NCBI GenBank assembly: GCA_903870145.1
Contig: CAIQBO010000056.1
Location: forward strand, 1-64,000
From: an uncultured Burkholderiales bacterium
Lineage (GTDB): Bacteria; Pseudomonadota; Gammaproteobacteria; Burkholderiales; Burkholderiaceae_C
Length of the DNA: 64,000 nt
Reading direction: 5' to 3'
A program made the position numbers and the translations under genes. A model generated the notes under the pieces. It saw nothing but the letters and a program-made list of their open reading frames with translations. It made no database searches and was not told where the DNA came from. Below are positions 27,840-38,551 of this stretch, piece by piece. Numbering within the stretch: the first letter of the stretch is position 1; the number at the start of each line of letters is the position of its first letter.

Positions 27840-30557
27840 ATGAGTGAAGTACAAGCTACGGCCATACGCCGTGAAAACTATACAGCCCCTGCGTTTTGGA
27901 TTGACACGGTCGATCTGACCTTTGATCTGGACCCCACCAAAACACGGGTGCTCAATAAAATGCAGGTGCGCCGCAACCCTGACGTTCCTGCGCAAGCACT
28001 GCGCTTAGACGGCCAAGCTTTGAGCTTGTCGCGCGTTCTGGTCAACGGCGCTGGCAGTTCATTCAAGTTGGATGGCAATCAACTGGTTCTGGAGAATTTG
28101 CCAGAAGGTGATGCGCCCTTTGATTTGGAGATTTTCACCACCTGCAACCCCTCCAAAAACAGTCAATTGATGGGTTTGTATGTCAGCAACGATTCGTTCT
28201 TCACCCAATGTGAAGCCGAAGGCTTCAGGCGCATCACCTACTTTTTAGACCGCCCTGATGTCATGGCCAGTTACAGCGTGACGCTGCGCGCTGATGCACG
28301 GATGTACCCTGTGCTCTTGTCCAACGGCAACTTGGTAGCGCAAGGTCCTTTGGAAGACGGCAGGCATTTTGCCAAATGGCTGGATCCGCACAAAAAACCT
28401 TGCTATTTGTTTGCCTTGGTGGCCGGTCAATTGGTAGCGCGTGAGCAGCGTATTTTGTCGCGTTCTGGCCAAGAACATTTGCTGCAGGTCTTTGTGCGCT
28501 CCGGTGATTTAGACAAAACCGAGCACGCCATGAACTCCTTGATGGCCAGCGTGGCATGGGATGAGACACGCTTTGGTTTGCCCCTTGACCTGGAGCGCTT
28601 CATGATTGTGGCCACCAGCGACTTCAACATGGGTGCCATGGAAAACAAAGGCCTGAACATCTTTAACACGAAGTATGTTTTAGCCAATTCAGCCACCGCC
28701 ACAGACGCTGATTTTGATGGCATTGAAAGCGTGGTCGGTCACGAATACTTTCACAACTGGACCGGCAACCGCATCACGTGCCAAGATTGGTTCCAACTGT
28801 CCTTGAAAGAAGGTTTGACGGTTTTTCGGGACCAAGAGTTCAGTCAGGACATGGCTGGAACGCCCAGCGCACGGGCCGTTAAGCGCATTGAAGATGTGCG
28901 CGTTTTGCGGACTGTGCAATTTCCTGAAGATGCAGGCCCCATGGCCCATCCGGTGCGCCCTGACAGCTATGTTGAGATCAACAATTTTTACACCGTCACG
29001 ATTTACGAAAAAGGCGCAGAAGTCGTGCGCATGATGCAAACCTTGACCAGCCAAAATGCCGACGACGATGGCCGCGCCGGTTTTTCCAAAGGCATGAAGC
29101 TGTACTTTGAGCGGCACGACGGACAGGCCGTTACCTGCGATGATTTTGCCCAAGCCATTGCCGACGCCAACCCCGACTCACCCTTGGCCAACTTGCTGCC
29201 CCAATTCAAGCGCTGGTACAGCCAGGCTGGAACGCCTCACTTGCAAGCACAAGGCCTGTATGACCCGGCTGCGCGCACCTACACCTTGAGCCTGACGCAA
29301 AGCTGCAACGCCACACCCGATCAGGCCGTCAAAGAGCCTTTCGTGATTCCTATCCGCATGGGACTGCTCAGCGCTCAAGGTCAAGCTTTGCCTGTTCAAT
29401 TGGAAGGCGAATCCAGCAGCAGCATGAGCACAACGCTGGTGCTCACGCAAGCCCAATCGAGCTTTACTTTCATCCACGTGGAGCATGCACCAGTGCCGTC
29501 TTTGCTGCGCAACTTCAGCGCGCCCGTGCAGCTGAGTACCGATCTGTCAGACGATCAGTGGCTCACCCTGTTGGCCCACGACAGTGACCCCTTTAACTGC
29601 TGGGAGGCTGGGCAGCATTTGGCCCTTCAAAGCGCTTTGCGTTTCATCGTCAGCAACAACGACCCAGCCACCACGCCCGTACTGGACGAGGCCTTCATTC
29701 AGGCCATGCGAGCAGTTTTGCGCCATCCCACACTGGACGCAGCCTTCAAAGAATTAACGCTCGCCCTGCCCTCTGAGACTTATATTTCGGAGCAACTCGA
29801 CAGCGTTGATCCACAACAAGTCCATGCAGTGCGCCAAGCCATGCGTGCGCAACTGGCCACCAGCCTTCTAGGCGACTGGCAATGGGCTTGGGAGCAGCAC
29901 AGAGTGATCGGCACCTATTCACCCGATGCCCTCTCAAGCGGCAAGCGCGCCTTGTCTGGCATGGCCTTGAGCATGCTGTGCTTGGCCGCCCAACAATGCG
30001 GCGAAAGTGTCTGGCCCCACAAAGCCATGCAGGCATTCCAGGGTGCTCAAAACATGACAGAACGCTTCAATGCCTTGAACGCTTTGGTCAGCAGCGGACA
30101 TGCACTGGCAGCGCAAGCTTTGGCGCAATTTCACGCGATGTACAAAAATGAAGCGCTGGTGATCGACAAATGGTTTGCTTTACAGGCTGGCGCACCCGAC
30201 CACGGGGGCCATGTTTTGCCCGCCGTACGCCAATTGATGCAACACGCTGACTTCCATCTGAAAAATCCCAATCGCGCGCGCAGTTTGATTTTCAGTTACT
30301 GCAGCGCCAACCCTGGCGCCTTTCACCGCCATGATGCAGCGGGCTATGTTTTCTGGAGCGAACGCGTCATGGAATTGGACGCCTTCAACCCTCAAGTGGC
30401 CGCCCGCTTGGCCCGCGCTTTGGACCGCTGGCGCAAGCTGGCCCAGCCCTACCGCGATGCTGCTCAAACTGCCATCCAGCGGGTTGCAGCCAAGGCAGAT
30501 TTGAGCAATGATGTGCGAGAAGTCATCACACGTGCACTGGCAGAATCGAGCCATTGA
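27840..30557 (+). CDS. pepN: Aminopeptidase N (M1 family)
   Basis: Zinc metallopeptidase that removes N-terminal residues from peptides in the cytoplasm; 905 residues, close to E. coli PepN (870). The substrate-anchoring GAMEN motif is at 265-269, and the zinc site [11 protein letters not shown] has His301, Glu302 and His305, with the third ligand Glu in [13 protein letters not shown] at 27840 follows GGAG in the leader; a TTG lies immediately before it. It is 48 bases after prfB and 13 bases before fbp, all on the same strand. Confidence 0.96.
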   Translation: MSEVQATAIRRENYTAPAFWIDTVDLTFDLDPTKTRVLNKMQVRRNPDVPAQALRLDGQALSLSRVLVNGAGSSFKLDGNQLVLENLPEGDAPFDLEIFTTCNPSKNSQLMGLYVSNDSFFTQCEAEGFRRITYFLDRPDVMASYSVTLRADARMYPVLLSNGNLVAQGPLEDGRHFAKWLDPHKKPCYLFALVAGQLVAREQRILSRSGQEHLLQVFVRSGDLDKTEHAMNSLMASVAWDETRFGLPLDLERFMIVATSDFNMGAMENKGLNIFNTKYVLANSATATDADFDGIESVVGHEYFHNWTGNRITCQDWFQLSLKEGLTVFRDQEFSQDMAGTPSARAVKRIEDVRVLRTVQFPEDAGPMAHPVRPDSYVEINNFYTVTIYEKGAEVVRMMQTLTSQNADDDGRAGFSKGMKLYFERHDGQAVTCDDFAQAIADANPDSPLANLLPQFKRWYSQAGTPHLQAQGLYDPAARTYTLSLTQSCNATPDQAVKEPFVIPIRMGLLSAQGQALPVQLEGESSSSMSTTLVLTQAQSSFTFIHVEHAPVPSLLRNFSAPVQLSTDLSDDQWLTLLAHDSDPFNCWEAGQHLALQSALRFIVSNNDPATTPVLDEAFIQAMRAVLRHPTLDAAFKELTLALPSETYISEQLDSVDPQQVHAVRQAMRAQLATSLLGDWQWAWEQHRVIGTYSPDALSSGKRALSGMALSMLCLAAQQCGESVWPHKAMQAFQGAQNMTERFNALNALVSSGHALAAQALAQFHAMYKNEALVIDKWFALQAGAPDHGGHVLPAVRQLMQHADFHLKNPNRARSLIFSYCSANPGAFHRHDAAGYVFWSERVMELDAFNPQVAARLARALDRWRKLAQPYRDAAQTAIQRVAAKADLSNDVREVITRALAESSH

Positions 30558-30570
30558 AAGAGCTTTCCCC

Positions 30571-31572
30571 ATGACACAAAAAATTTCACTCTCGCGCTAC
30601 TTGGTCGAACAGCAGCGCAGCAAAGGTCACATTCCTTCGCAGTTGCGCTTGCTGCTCGAAGTGGTGGCCAGGGCTTGCAAAGGCATCAGCCACGCCGTCA
30701 ACAAAGGCGCCTTGGGCGGCGTACTGGGCAGCGCTGGGAGTGAAAATGTTCAAGGCGAAGTCCAAAAGAAATTGGACATCATCGCCAACGAAGTTCTGAT
30801 TGAAGCCAACGAGTGGGGCGGCCATTTGGCGGCCATGGCTTCGGAAGAAATGGACAGTATTTATTTGGTTCCTAACCGCTACCCACAGGGCGAGTATTTG
30901 TTGTTGTTTGACCCCTTGGACGGCTCGAGCAACATCGATGTCAACGTCAGCATCGGCACGATCTTCAGTGTGCTGATCAAACCAGAAGGTCCACAAGCAG
31001 TCAGCGAACAAGATTTTTTACAAGCGGGCAAGCATCAAGTCGCTGCAGGGTATTGCGTCTACGGCCCGCAAACAACTTTGGTCTTGACCGTAGGCGACGG
31101 TGTGGCCCTGTTCACCTTGGACCGCGAGCAAGGCTCCTTCGTTTTGACGCAAGAAAATCTGCAGATCCCCCAAGACACTCAAGAATTTGCCATCAACATG
31201 AGCAACATGCGCCACTGGGATGCCCCCGTTAAGCGCTACATAGACGAATGCTTGCTGGGCCAAGACGGTCCGCGCGGAAAAAATTTCAACATGCGCTGGA
31301 TTGCCAGCATGGTGGCCGATGTGCACCGCATTTTGACCCGGGGCGGCGTCTTCATGTACCCCTGGGACAAGAGAGAACCGAACAAAGCCGGCAAGCTGCG
31401 CTTGATGTACGAGGCCAATCCCATGAGTTGGCTTGTAGAGCAAGCTGGCGGCGCCTCCACCAATGGGCGGACTCGCATTTTAGATTTACAACCGACCCAA
31501 TTGCACGAGCGGGTCAGCGTCATTTTGGGCTCCAAAAATGAAGTCGATCGCGTGACGGCTTATCATCATTGA
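30571..31572 (+). CDS. fbp: Fructose-1,6-bisphosphatase, class 1
   Basis: Gluconeogenic or Calvin-cycle phosphatase converting fructose-1,6-bisphosphate to fructose-6-phosphate, 333 residues. The metal-binding segments [17 protein letters not shown] and the substrate-binding [20 protein letters not shown] are clear. ATG at 30571 ([11 protein letters not shown]) is used; upstream in-frame codons lie inside pepN. No other Calvin-cycle genes are nearby, so gluconeogenesis is the likely role. It is convergent with an ABC solute-binding protein, 15 bases away; CTTGATG/CATCAAG at 31574-31592 could form a weak shared hairpin. Confidence 0.96.
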   Translation: MTQKISLSRYLVEQQRSKGHIPSQLRLLLEVVARACKGISHAVNKGALGGVLGSAGSENVQGEVQKKLDIIANEVLIEANEWGGHLAAMASEEMDSIYLVPNRYPQGEYLLLFDPLDGSSNIDVNVSIGTIFSVLIKPEGPQAVSEQDFLQAGKHQVAAGYCVYGPQTTLVLTVGDGVALFTLDREQGSFVLTQENLQIPQDTQEFAINMSNMRHWDAPVKRYIDECLLGQDGPRGKNFNMRWIASMVADVHRILTRGGVFMYPWDKREPNKAGKLRLMYEANPMSWLVEQAGGASTNGRTRILDLQPTQLHERVSVILGSKNEVDRVTAYHH

Positions 31573-31587
31573 GCTTGATGGATTGCA

Positions 31588-32613
31588 TCAAGGCAGAGAG
31601 CGAATTTTCTCTTCCCACAATTGAATTAACCTGCGACGTTCTGCAGTTTGTCCATATCTGTTGTAGTCGTATTGGATGAGCTTGATTTTTCGGATATCTG
31701 GCACACGCGGGTCAACAATGGTTTGCTTGTTCGAAGGAACTTGGAAGCCCCGCGCTGCAAATGCAAATTGCTGAGCCTGCGGGGTCAAAGCCCATTCATA
31801 AAAAATCTTTGCAGCCTCCACATGGGGCGCCCCTTTGATGATGGACATGCTGCCAATTTCTGCTCCCGTGCCCTCTGCCGGTGTAAAGGCTTCAATTGGA
31901 AACCCCAAGGCTTTCTCTCCTGGCGCCAGCGCAATGAACCCAATGGCAATGGCTGCTTCGCCTCTGGAGACAGCTTTGATCGGTGCTTCACCTGATCTTG
32001 GGTAACTGCTCATGTTGCGATGCAACTTTGTCAAATAGTCCCACGCAGGGGTTTCACCCATGAGTTGCACCAAGGTGGCCAAAGCCGTATAGGCGGCCCC
32101 ACTAGAGCCTGGGTTGGCCATTTGAATTTCACCTTTGTATTCGGGCCGCAGCAAATCAGCCCATGAAGTGGGGACTGGTAATTTTCTTTTTGCCAAAACT
32201 TCTTTGTTGTAAAAAATCCCCAAAGGTCCCAAGTAAATTCCCACTGAACGACCTGCAGATTGGGCCGCTTGGGTTTGTGCCCAGGGATGCAAATGTTTCA
32301 AACTGGGCGATTGGTACACCAGCGTTAATTCTTGTTGGGCAGCAGCCAAGTGGGGATCACCTGTGCCACCAAACCAAATGTCAGTTTTAGGATTGGCCTT
32401 TTCAACTGCGATTTGAGCCAAGGCCTCTCCCGTACTTCTTTGGACAATGTTGACCTTGATTCCGGAGACTCTGGGAAAAGTCACTTGAATCAAATTGCAC
32501 CAGTCCGATTGCACAGAGCAGATGATATTGAGTTGCTGCTCTTGTGCCAAAGTCATGCATGTGAACAAGCAAGCACTCAGCGCAATACCGAATTTGAAAA
32601 ATATTTGCTTCAT
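31588..32613 (-). CDS. ABC transporter solute-binding protein, iron(III)-type fold (341 aa)
   Basis: Periplasmic type-2 binding protein of the FbpA/AfuA superfamily. The signal peptide ends near residue 23 (CMTLA then QEQQLN). Typical segments: NPKTDIWFGGTGDPHLAA, GRSVGIYLGPLGIFYNKEVL and ANPGSSGAAYTALATLV. It is the last gene of a minus-strand ABC operon (binding protein, permease, ATPase, this protein), 63 bases after the ATPase stop. The operon already contains another binding protein (35554-36915), so this one may broaden substrate range. The ligand (ferric iron, phosphonate or another anion) is undetermined. Confidence 0.87.
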   Translation of the reverse strand: MKQIFFKFGIALSACLFTCMTLAQEQQLNIICSVQSDWCNLIQVTFPRVSGIKVNIVQRSTGEALAQIAVEKANPKTDIWFGGTGDPHLAAAQQELTLVYQSPSLKHLHPWAQTQAAQSAGRSVGIYLGPLGIFYNKEVLAKRKLPVPTSWADLLRPEYKGEIQMANPGSSGAAYTALATLVQLMGETPAWDYLTKLHRNMSSYPRSGEAPIKAVSRGEAAIAIGFIALAPGEKALGFPIEAFTPAEGTGAEIGSMSIIKGAPHVEAAKIFYEWALTPQAQQFAFAARGFQVPSNKQTIVDPRVPDIRKIKLIQYDYNRYGQTAERRRLIQLWEEKIRSLP

Positions 32614-32676
32614 CTTTGTCTTAACTTAGATTCATCTTGGATTCATCGACTGCAAAAAACTATCTGCCAGCCGCAT

Positions 32677-33759
32677 TCAAGTGACCACTTGAACCTGCTC
32701 AGGGTGCAAGCCTAACTTAACAAATGTGTGGGGCGCCCATTTGACCCCACCTGCGTGGTGCGCCTGGTCCACCGTCAGCACATCAAGCCCCACTTTGACT
32801 TGATAGCGGGTTGCATTGCCCATGAACTCACTGCTGAGGATTTCTCCAGGCAACCAAAACCTCTGCGGGTTTTCAGACTGCTGCGCGAGCACCATGTCCA
32901 CGGCATGCGGCCTGAAGCAAAGCCCGGCGCCTTCGGTTTGCACGGGCGTTTCGGGCCAAGGCAGGGTCACCTCAGGCAGCCCAGCCATTCGCAAATGAAG
33001 CTCGCCAGTCGAGTATCTCAGGGCCTGGACTGTGAGCACATTCATTGTCCCAACAAAATTGGCCACGAATCGATTGGCCGGCGAATCGTACAAAGCTTGC
33101 GCTGTTCCCACTTGTTGCACCACCCCTTTGTCAAGCACTGCCATGCGGTCGGCAGTGGCCATGGCCTCTTCTTGATCGTGTGTGACAAACACGGTGGTCA
33201 AGCCAAGCCGCCGCTGCATGGACAACAATTCTTGACGCATCTGCGTGCGCAATGATTTGTCTAAATTCGACAAAGGTTCGTCTAACAACAAAACTTGCGG
33301 CTCCACCACTATCGTTCGCGCCAAAGCCACTCGCTGCTGCTGACCTCCAGACAATTGGTTGGGCCTGCGCTGGGCGAACTCAGACAAGCCCACTTGCTCC
33401 AAAACCGCAAGCACCTTGGCCTTCAAAATTGCGGGTTCTACTTTTCGCTCCACCAAGCCAAAAGCAACGTTGTCCCAAACCGACATGTGCGGCCAAAGGG
33501 CATAACTTTGAAAGACCATGCCCACATTGCGCTCCCATGGCGCTTTGGGGCTCATGTCTTGACCATCGATCAACAATTGGCCTTGTTGCTGCCGATTGAA
33601 TCCCGCGATCAAGCGAAGCAAGCTGGATTTGCCCGAGCCCGAAGGGCCTAGCAACGCAAAAAATTCTCCAGGCGCAATGTGCAAACTCACATCTTTCAAG
33701 ACTTGCGTTTGGCCATACGCGAGGTGAATGTTGCGGCACTCAATGGCTACTTTTTTCAT
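32677..33759 (-). CDS. ABC transporter ATP-binding protein (FbpC/PotA-like)
   Basis: Cytoplasmic ATPase of an importer, 360 residues. Walker A GPSGSGKS at 38-45, Q-loop in VFQSYALWPH, signature LSGGQQQRVALARTI starting at 136, Walker B VLLLDEP at 157-163 with the D-loop SNLD, and a C-terminal TOBE-like regulatory region after about 240. It pairs with the two-domain permease 15 bases upstream. The family includes iron, spermidine, sulfate and 2-aminoethylphosphonate importers. Confidence 0.93.
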   Translation of the reverse strand: MKKVAIECRNIHLAYGQTQVLKDVSLHIAPGEFFALLGPSGSGKSSLLRLIAGFNRQQQGQLLIDGQDMSPKAPWERNVGMVFQSYALWPHMSVWDNVAFGLVERKVEPAILKAKVLAVLEQVGLSEFAQRRPNQLSGGQQQRVALARTIVVEPQVLLLDEPLSNLDKSLRTQMRQELLSMQRRLGLTTVFVTHDQEEAMATADRMAVLDKGVVQQVGTAQALYDSPANRFVANFVGTMNVLTVQALRYSTGELHLRMAGLPEVTLPWPETPVQTEGAGLCFRPHAVDMVLAQQSENPQRFWLPGEILSSEFMGNATRYQVKVGLDVLTVDQAHHAGGVKWAPHTFVKLGLHPEQVQVVT

Positions 33760-33774
33760 GTCAATCTTGAAAAT

Positions 33775-35535
33775 TTAATGCTCCAAAGACGATAACTGAA
33801 TGGCGGCACGCTGCTCAAATCGCTTGTCATTGTGCGCCAACAATCGGTGTGAAAAATAAGTCCCCAACGCCACAACGGCAATGGCCACAATGCCCAAAGC
33901 CGCACCGGGCCCACGTCCTGCAATGCTTTGCATGTAAAGGTAAATGCCATAACTCATGGGTGCTTGCGACTCTGCAGACGACAACAAAATAGTGGCTGAC
34001 AACTCCACCGCAGCCGTCATGAAGCTGGTCATGAAACCAGCCAAGATGCCGCCTGCCATCAAGGGCAGCACCACGCGGCGGATGCTGCGCATTTGTGTGG
34101 CCCCTGAACTTTGTGCAGCCTCTTCCAAAGAGGCGTGCACTTGCGTCAGCGCTGCCACGCAAGCGCGCAAAGCGTAGGGCAAACGCCTGACGGCATAAGC
34201 CAACATGAGCAGCACCCATGTGCTGGTAAAGAGCTGCTCAGTGCCCGGCACCAGCATTCCTTTGTACAGACGCAAATAGCCAATGGCCAGCACAATGCCC
34301 GGCACAGCCAGCGAAGCAGTGGCCATCGAGTCCAACCATTTGCGTCCTGGCAACTTCGTGCGCAGCATCAAATAGGCAATGCTCACACCCAAAAGCACGT
34401 CCAATCCTGCAGCCATGCCGCAATACAGCAAGGTGTTTTGGACCATGCCACTGGCGTCTTGAATCACGGTTTGGTAATGTGCCAGCGTGTAGTCATCTGG
34501 CAATGGGGCGTAGCTCCAAACCTTGGCAAACGACAACAGCAAAACACCCACATGCGGCGACAAGACCACCAACAGCACGCCAAAAATCCAAGCGTATGCC
34601 ATCCATGAAGCAGCGCCGCTGAGTTGGCGCTTGGCGATGCTGCTGCCCCCTTTTTGCACACTCGAATAGTCCCTGCCCGCCAATGCGCGCGCCGATAAAG
34701 CCATTGCAGCAATCGAGAACACGATCATGATCACACTGATCACATACCCCATAGGGTCTTCGAGTCCAACTTGTGTGATGCGCAAATACGCTTGTGGCGC
34801 AAGCAAATTGGTTTGCCCCAAGACCAAGGGCGTTCCCAAATCATCAAACACTTTGACAAAGACCAAAGACGTGCCAGCCACGAATCCCGGCATGGCCAAA
34901 GGGAAAATCACGCGGCGAAACAAGCGCCAGCCTTTGCAGCCCAAATTCAGCGCGGCCTCTTCCATAGCGCCGTCGATGTTGCGCAATGCCACCGTCAAGT
35001 TCATCAAAATAAAAGGGAAATAATGAATGGATTCGACAAAAATCAGCCCATTCAAGCCCTCCATGATCGGCACAGTAAAACCCGCATATTCGTTGAGTAA
35101 CAAATTGACAGTGCCTGAGCGGCCAAAAATCAACTGCATGGCCACTGCCCCGACAAAGGGCGGCATGATCAAGGGCAATACCCCAAGTGTTTGAATCAGC
35201 AGCGCGCCGCGAAATTCAAATCGGACTGTGAAATATGCCAAGGGCACAGCGATGAGGGCCGCAAAAATGCTGGACATGAAAGCCACGTAAAGGCTTGCAA
35301 AAAAAGACTCCTTCATCAAGCCTTGTGAGAAAAAAGCAGAAAAATGGCCCAATGTCATGCTGCCGTCTTCCTCGACAAAGGCCACCGCAAAAACTTTGGC
35401 CACCGGCAAGATGAGAAACAGCAGCAAAAAGCTCAGGACCAAGGCACCCGTCAGCCACGTGCCAGGCCGCACCTGGCCCCAACGCGAGTATCCAGAACCC
35501 CACAGGCCTTTGGTCAAAGTCGTATTCAATGCCAT
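33775..35535 (-). CDS. ABC transporter permease, fused two-domain (FbpB-like)
   Basis: A 586-residue inner-membrane protein with about 12 transmembrane helices made of two tandem BPD_transp_1 domains. Both carry an EAA loop that docks the ATPase: EEAALNLGCKGWRLFRRVI and EEAAQSSGATQMRSIRRVV. Fused permeases of this type accompany ferric-iron and phosphonate-type importers. It lies between the 460-residue binding-protein gene and the ATPase, 18 and 15 bases away, so one operon is clear. Confidence 0.93.
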   Translation of the reverse strand: MALNTTLTKGLWGSGYSRWGQVRPGTWLTGALVLSFLLLFLILPVAKVFAVAFVEEDGSMTLGHFSAFFSQGLMKESFFASLYVAFMSSIFAALIAVPLAYFTVRFEFRGALLIQTLGVLPLIMPPFVGAVAMQLIFGRSGTVNLLLNEYAGFTVPIMEGLNGLIFVESIHYFPFILMNLTVALRNIDGAMEEAALNLGCKGWRLFRRVIFPLAMPGFVAGTSLVFVKVFDDLGTPLVLGQTNLLAPQAYLRITQVGLEDPMGYVISVIMIVFSIAAMALSARALAGRDYSSVQKGGSSIAKRQLSGAASWMAYAWIFGVLLVVLSPHVGVLLLSFAKVWSYAPLPDDYTLAHYQTVIQDASGMVQNTLLYCGMAAGLDVLLGVSIAYLMLRTKLPGRKWLDSMATASLAVPGIVLAIGYLRLYKGMLVPGTEQLFTSTWVLLMLAYAVRRLPYALRACVAALTQVHASLEEAAQSSGATQMRSIRRVVLPLMAGGILAGFMTSFMTAAVELSATILLSSAESQAPMSYGIYLYMQSIAGRGPGAALGIVAIAVVALGTYFSHRLLAHNDKRFEQRAAIQLSSLEH

Positions 35536-35553
35536 TGCGCCGCGGAGTTGAAA

Positions 35554-36915
35554 TCAGCGCGCTGTGGCCAAGGCTTGATCCGCCAAATTCACCGCCCTTG
35601 CGTAATTGGCTTTGGCCGAACTGCTCCAGTAGTCTTCCAGCGCTGTGACTTGTTTGTTGATACTTGCTTCTTTTTTGTTCGCTGAAAACAGCGCCAAAAA
35701 ATCCTTATCGGCAGCTTTTTGCATGTTCAGCACTGAAGAAAATGCGGCCTCTTTGGCCTCTTTCAAAAGAGCTGAACCCTTCGCATTGGGCTTCTTGGCA
35801 AGCACCGCATCGGCTGCAAGAATCGCCTTGCCTGCAGCTTGCAGCTCTTTGATTCGAAAGGTGATGACTTGGTCAAACATGGAGGACACCACGGTGTAGC
35901 GAGACTCCGACAAATCCGAGTCAAATTGCACTTTGGCACGTTTGGCAATTTCAAATGGATTGGGGTATCCCACCGGTGTTTTGCCTCCCATGGCGGCAGG
36001 CGGCAAAATTGGCAGGCGTGAAATTTTGGTGTCATACAGCAATTGTTGGCCCTCCAAAGAGACCGAGTAGGCTATGAATTTTTTGGCTTCTGCAGGATTT
36101 TTACTGCCTGTGATCAAGGCAATATTTGCGGGTACGACCGCTGTCACGTCGGGGTAAGTGAACTCCACTGGAAAGCCAGAATACTTTCCCGCCAAACCAA
36201 AGAAATCAATCACCAAACCAATGCCAAACTGGCCATTGTTGACCCCATCAGGCACGCCAAAACTTCGCTCCGTGATGGCAGCGCAATTGCTGGCAATTTG
36301 CAAAATTTGCGTCCAGCCTTTGTCCCAACCTTCACCTTGCAACAAAGTCTCCACCGTCAAATGGGTGGTGCCCGATCGTGAAGGTGAACTCATGGCCACG
36401 TGGCCAAAGTAGACTGGCTTGGCCAAGTCCGCCCACTGCTTAGGCTGAGGCAATTGATGGGCCGCCATGTAACGGGTGTTGACCATCATGCCGTAACCGG
36501 CAAGCGCTTGCCCCAAGTAAAAGCCCTGCGGGTTGTTGATCGGGTAGTTGCCAACTTTGGCTGGCGTGGCTTTGTTAGACAAATCAGCAATGTTTTCCAA
36601 TAGCTTTTGTCCGGCCATGACTTCAAAAGCATCGGGGGCAGAAGCCCAAAAAATATCGGGCCGTTGCCCCAGTGGCATTTCACGAACATAGGCCATGCCT
36701 TGCACTGTGTTTTTATTCAAAATTTCAAGCTTGATGCTCGGGTTGACTTTTTCAAAAGCCTGTTTGTAGGCCTGCGTTAACTCTTTGGGAAATGAAGTGA
36801 TCACCGTGACAGTGCCTGCACTGACATGCCCGCAAATCAGCCAAGTCCATGCCCAAACAATTGCAAGGCTGCGAAGTGTTGTCCAATGAATGCGAAGTGT
36901 GGTGCCATCCAGCAT
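35554..36915 (-). CDS. ABC transporter solute-binding protein with extended C terminus (453 aa)
   Basis: First gene of the ABC operon. Signal sequence (LAIVWAWTWLICGHVSA) is followed by an iron(III)-type binding-protein core: TVTVITSFPKELTQAYKQAF, PDIFWASAPDAFEVM, GYGMMVNTRYMA, and the ITGSKNPAEAKKFI segment. About 100 extra C-terminal residues are helical and Lys/Ala-rich, beyond the usual 330-350 length. ATG at 36915 is preceded by GGGAG; a TTG at 36936 is less likely. The operon ends with a second, shorter binding protein at 31588. The ligand is unknown. Confidence 0.87.
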   Translation of the reverse strand: MLDGTTLRIHWTTLRSLAIVWAWTWLICGHVSAGTVTVITSFPKELTQAYKQAFEKVNPSIKLEILNKNTVQGMAYVREMPLGQRPDIFWASAPDAFEVMAGQKLLENIADLSNKATPAKVGNYPINNPQGFYLGQALAGYGMMVNTRYMAAHQLPQPKQWADLAKPVYFGHVAMSSPSRSGTTHLTVETLLQGEGWDKGWTQILQIASNCAAITERSFGVPDGVNNGQFGIGLVIDFFGLAGKYSGFPVEFTYPDVTAVVPANIALITGSKNPAEAKKFIAYSVSLEGQQLLYDTKISRLPILPPAAMGGKTPVGYPNPFEIAKRAKVQFDSDLSESRYTVVSSMFDQVITFRIKELQAAGKAILAADAVLAKKPNAKGSALLKEAKEAAFSSVLNMQKAADKDFLALFSANKKEASINKQVTALEDYWSSSAKANYARAVNLADQALATAR

Positions 36916-37086
36916 AAAAGCTCCCTTGATCAACAACTGAAATATGCGCGTTGATTACTCTGCATGCTAAATCCATTTCACCCCACCATGCACATGAAGG
37001 ACCCTCAAGGGTTTTCCCGAGTTTTGCTGACGGTCTATACCGGCACAGGGTACGAGGCAGGCCGCTGAATCAGCTGCAATTGGCTC

Positions 37087-37407
37087 TTACTGAACCACCT
37101 GACAAGGCGCATTGATCGACCTGGCTTTTCGCTGCTCATCACAGTGCTGAACAGCACGGCGCGCCGCCACGGCAGACAGCTTGACATAGATGGAGCAAGC
37201 AAAGGCCATTTTGCTCGGGTCACTGCTGCTGTCAAAAGCTGCAGCGCAGTGGCCAAAGGGCCCTAAACCCGGCTTGTTGGCTTGCCAACTGACTTGCAAA
37301 GATTGTGGCAATTGTTCTGCGGCAATGGTCGGATGTGACTCAGGAGCCCCAAAGCTCATGGTCGTCATGCCAAGCAAGAGACCCAAGGATAAGTAAATTT
37401 TCAACAT
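37087..37407 (-). CDS. Small exported cysteine-containing protein of unknown function
   Basis: A 106-residue protein with a signal peptide (MLKIYLSLGLLLGMTTMSFG then APES). The mature part has four Cys (GHCAAAF, FACSIY, QHCDEQ, APCQVV), which could make two disulfides in the periplasm. I do not recognise a family. It stands alone, upstream of the ABC operon on the same strand but 171 bases before that gene starts, and is divergent from the PfkB kinase. The signal peptide and clean Cys pattern favour a real gene, but no homology support is available. Confidence 0.6.
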   Translation of the reverse strand: MLKIYLSLGLLLGMTTMSFGAPESHPTIAAEQLPQSLQVSWQANKPGLGPFGHCAAAFDSSSDPSKMAFACSIYVKLSAVAARRAVQHCDEQRKARSINAPCQVVQ

Positions 37408-37546
37408 GCATGGATGCTAAAACTTTGAACACCTTTGCACAATGCTGATGGGCTGCAACCCAGTCAGCTCTTGATCTAAATCAAATTTTAGGGGCCATGG
37501 CAGACAAGCCTTAAAATTGTCGCTTTCAAGATTCACTGCTTCCACC

Positions 37547-38551
37547 ATGTCCCACTACGATCTCTACGCAATTGGCAATGCCTTGGTCGACTCTGAATAC
37601 CAAGTCAGCGACGCTTTGCTCAAAACCATGGGGGTCGACAAACGCCACATGACCTTGATTGACACCCCTCGGCGCGCCCAGTTGCTAGCGCATGTCAAAA
37701 ACATCCCCCCCCGGCGTACCGGTGGCGGCTCGGCTGGCAACACCGTGGTGGCGCTGGCGCAACTGGGCGGCCGAGCCTTTTACTCCTGCAAAGTAGCGCA
37801 CGACGAGCTGGGTGACTTCTACGTCAAAGATCTGCAAGCCCGTGGTGTAGACACCAACTTGAACCACACCCGCGCGCAAGAAGGCCAAACCGGCAGTTGC
37901 ATGGTTCTGGTCACACCCGATGCCGAGCGCAGCATGTGCACCTTTTTAGGTGTTTCTGCAGAGCTCGATGAAATTGCCTTACACCCACACGACATCGACC
38001 GCTCCAAAATTTATTACATGGAAGGCTATCTTGCCGCCTCCCCCACCGGCCTCAAAGCGGCATTGGCTGGCCGCCAACGCGCCGTGCAAGCCGGCGTAGC
38101 ACTGGCCTTGACCTTGAGCGACGTGAGCATGATTCGTTTTTGCAAAGATGGATTGACAGCCATGCTTGGCGATGGTGTTGATTATTTATTCGCCAATCTG
38201 GAGGAAGCGCAAGTCTGGTGCAACACAGAGGACTTAGACGAAATGGGCTTGCAATTGCGCAAGCTGGCAAAAACAGTTTGCCTGACCCGCGGGCCCGACG
38301 GCTGCGACGTCTTAACGGCCCAAGATGCTTGGCACGTTCCAGCCGAAAAAGTCAAAGCCATTGACACCAATGGCGCAGGCGACATGTTTGCTGGCGCCTT
38401 CATGTTTGCCATCACGCATGGTTTCACACCCGTGCAAGCGGCCAGTTTGGGCAATCAAGCAGCCGCTGCCGTGGTGAGCCAACATGGCAACCGATTGACC
38501 ACCGGTCAACTCAACGTCATCAAGTCTTACGTACTGCCCAAAATCAGCTGA
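37547..38551 (+). CDS. PfkB-family sugar/nucleoside kinase (adenosine-kinase-like)
   Basis: A 334-residue ribokinase-fold kinase. N-terminal YDLYAIGNALVDSEYQV, the substrate lid region RTGGGSAGNTVVALAQLGG, and the C-terminal PfkB signature DTNGAGDMFAGAFMFAI with the catalytic Asp are clear. This subgroup resembles adenosine kinase/fructokinase-like proteins of proteobacteria; the true substrate is not decided. ATG at 37547 (MSHYDLYAIG) matches the family start. Its stop overlaps convergent rfbC by 8 bases. Confidence 0.9.
   Translation: MSHYDLYAIGNALVDSEYQVSDALLKTMGVDKRHMTLIDTPRRAQLLAHVKNIPPRRTGGGSAGNTVVALAQLGGRAFYSCKVAHDELGDFYVKDLQARGVDTNLNHTRAQEGQTGSCMVLVTPDAERSMCTFLGVSAELDEIALHPHDIDRSKIYYMEGYLAASPTGLKAALAGRQRAVQAGVALALTLSDVSMIRFCKDGLTAMLGDGVDYLFANLEEAQVWCNTEDLDEMGLQLRKLAKTVCLTRGPDGCDVLTAQDAWHVPAEKVKAIDTNGAGDMFAGAFMFAITHGFTPVQAASLGNQAAAAVVSQHGNRLTTGQLNVIKSYVLPKIS

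Noticed and set aside
36996-37025. Short ACCC/GGGT inverted repeat with following T residues
   Set aside because: The stem is only 4-5 bp and no plus-strand gene lies upstream to be terminated.
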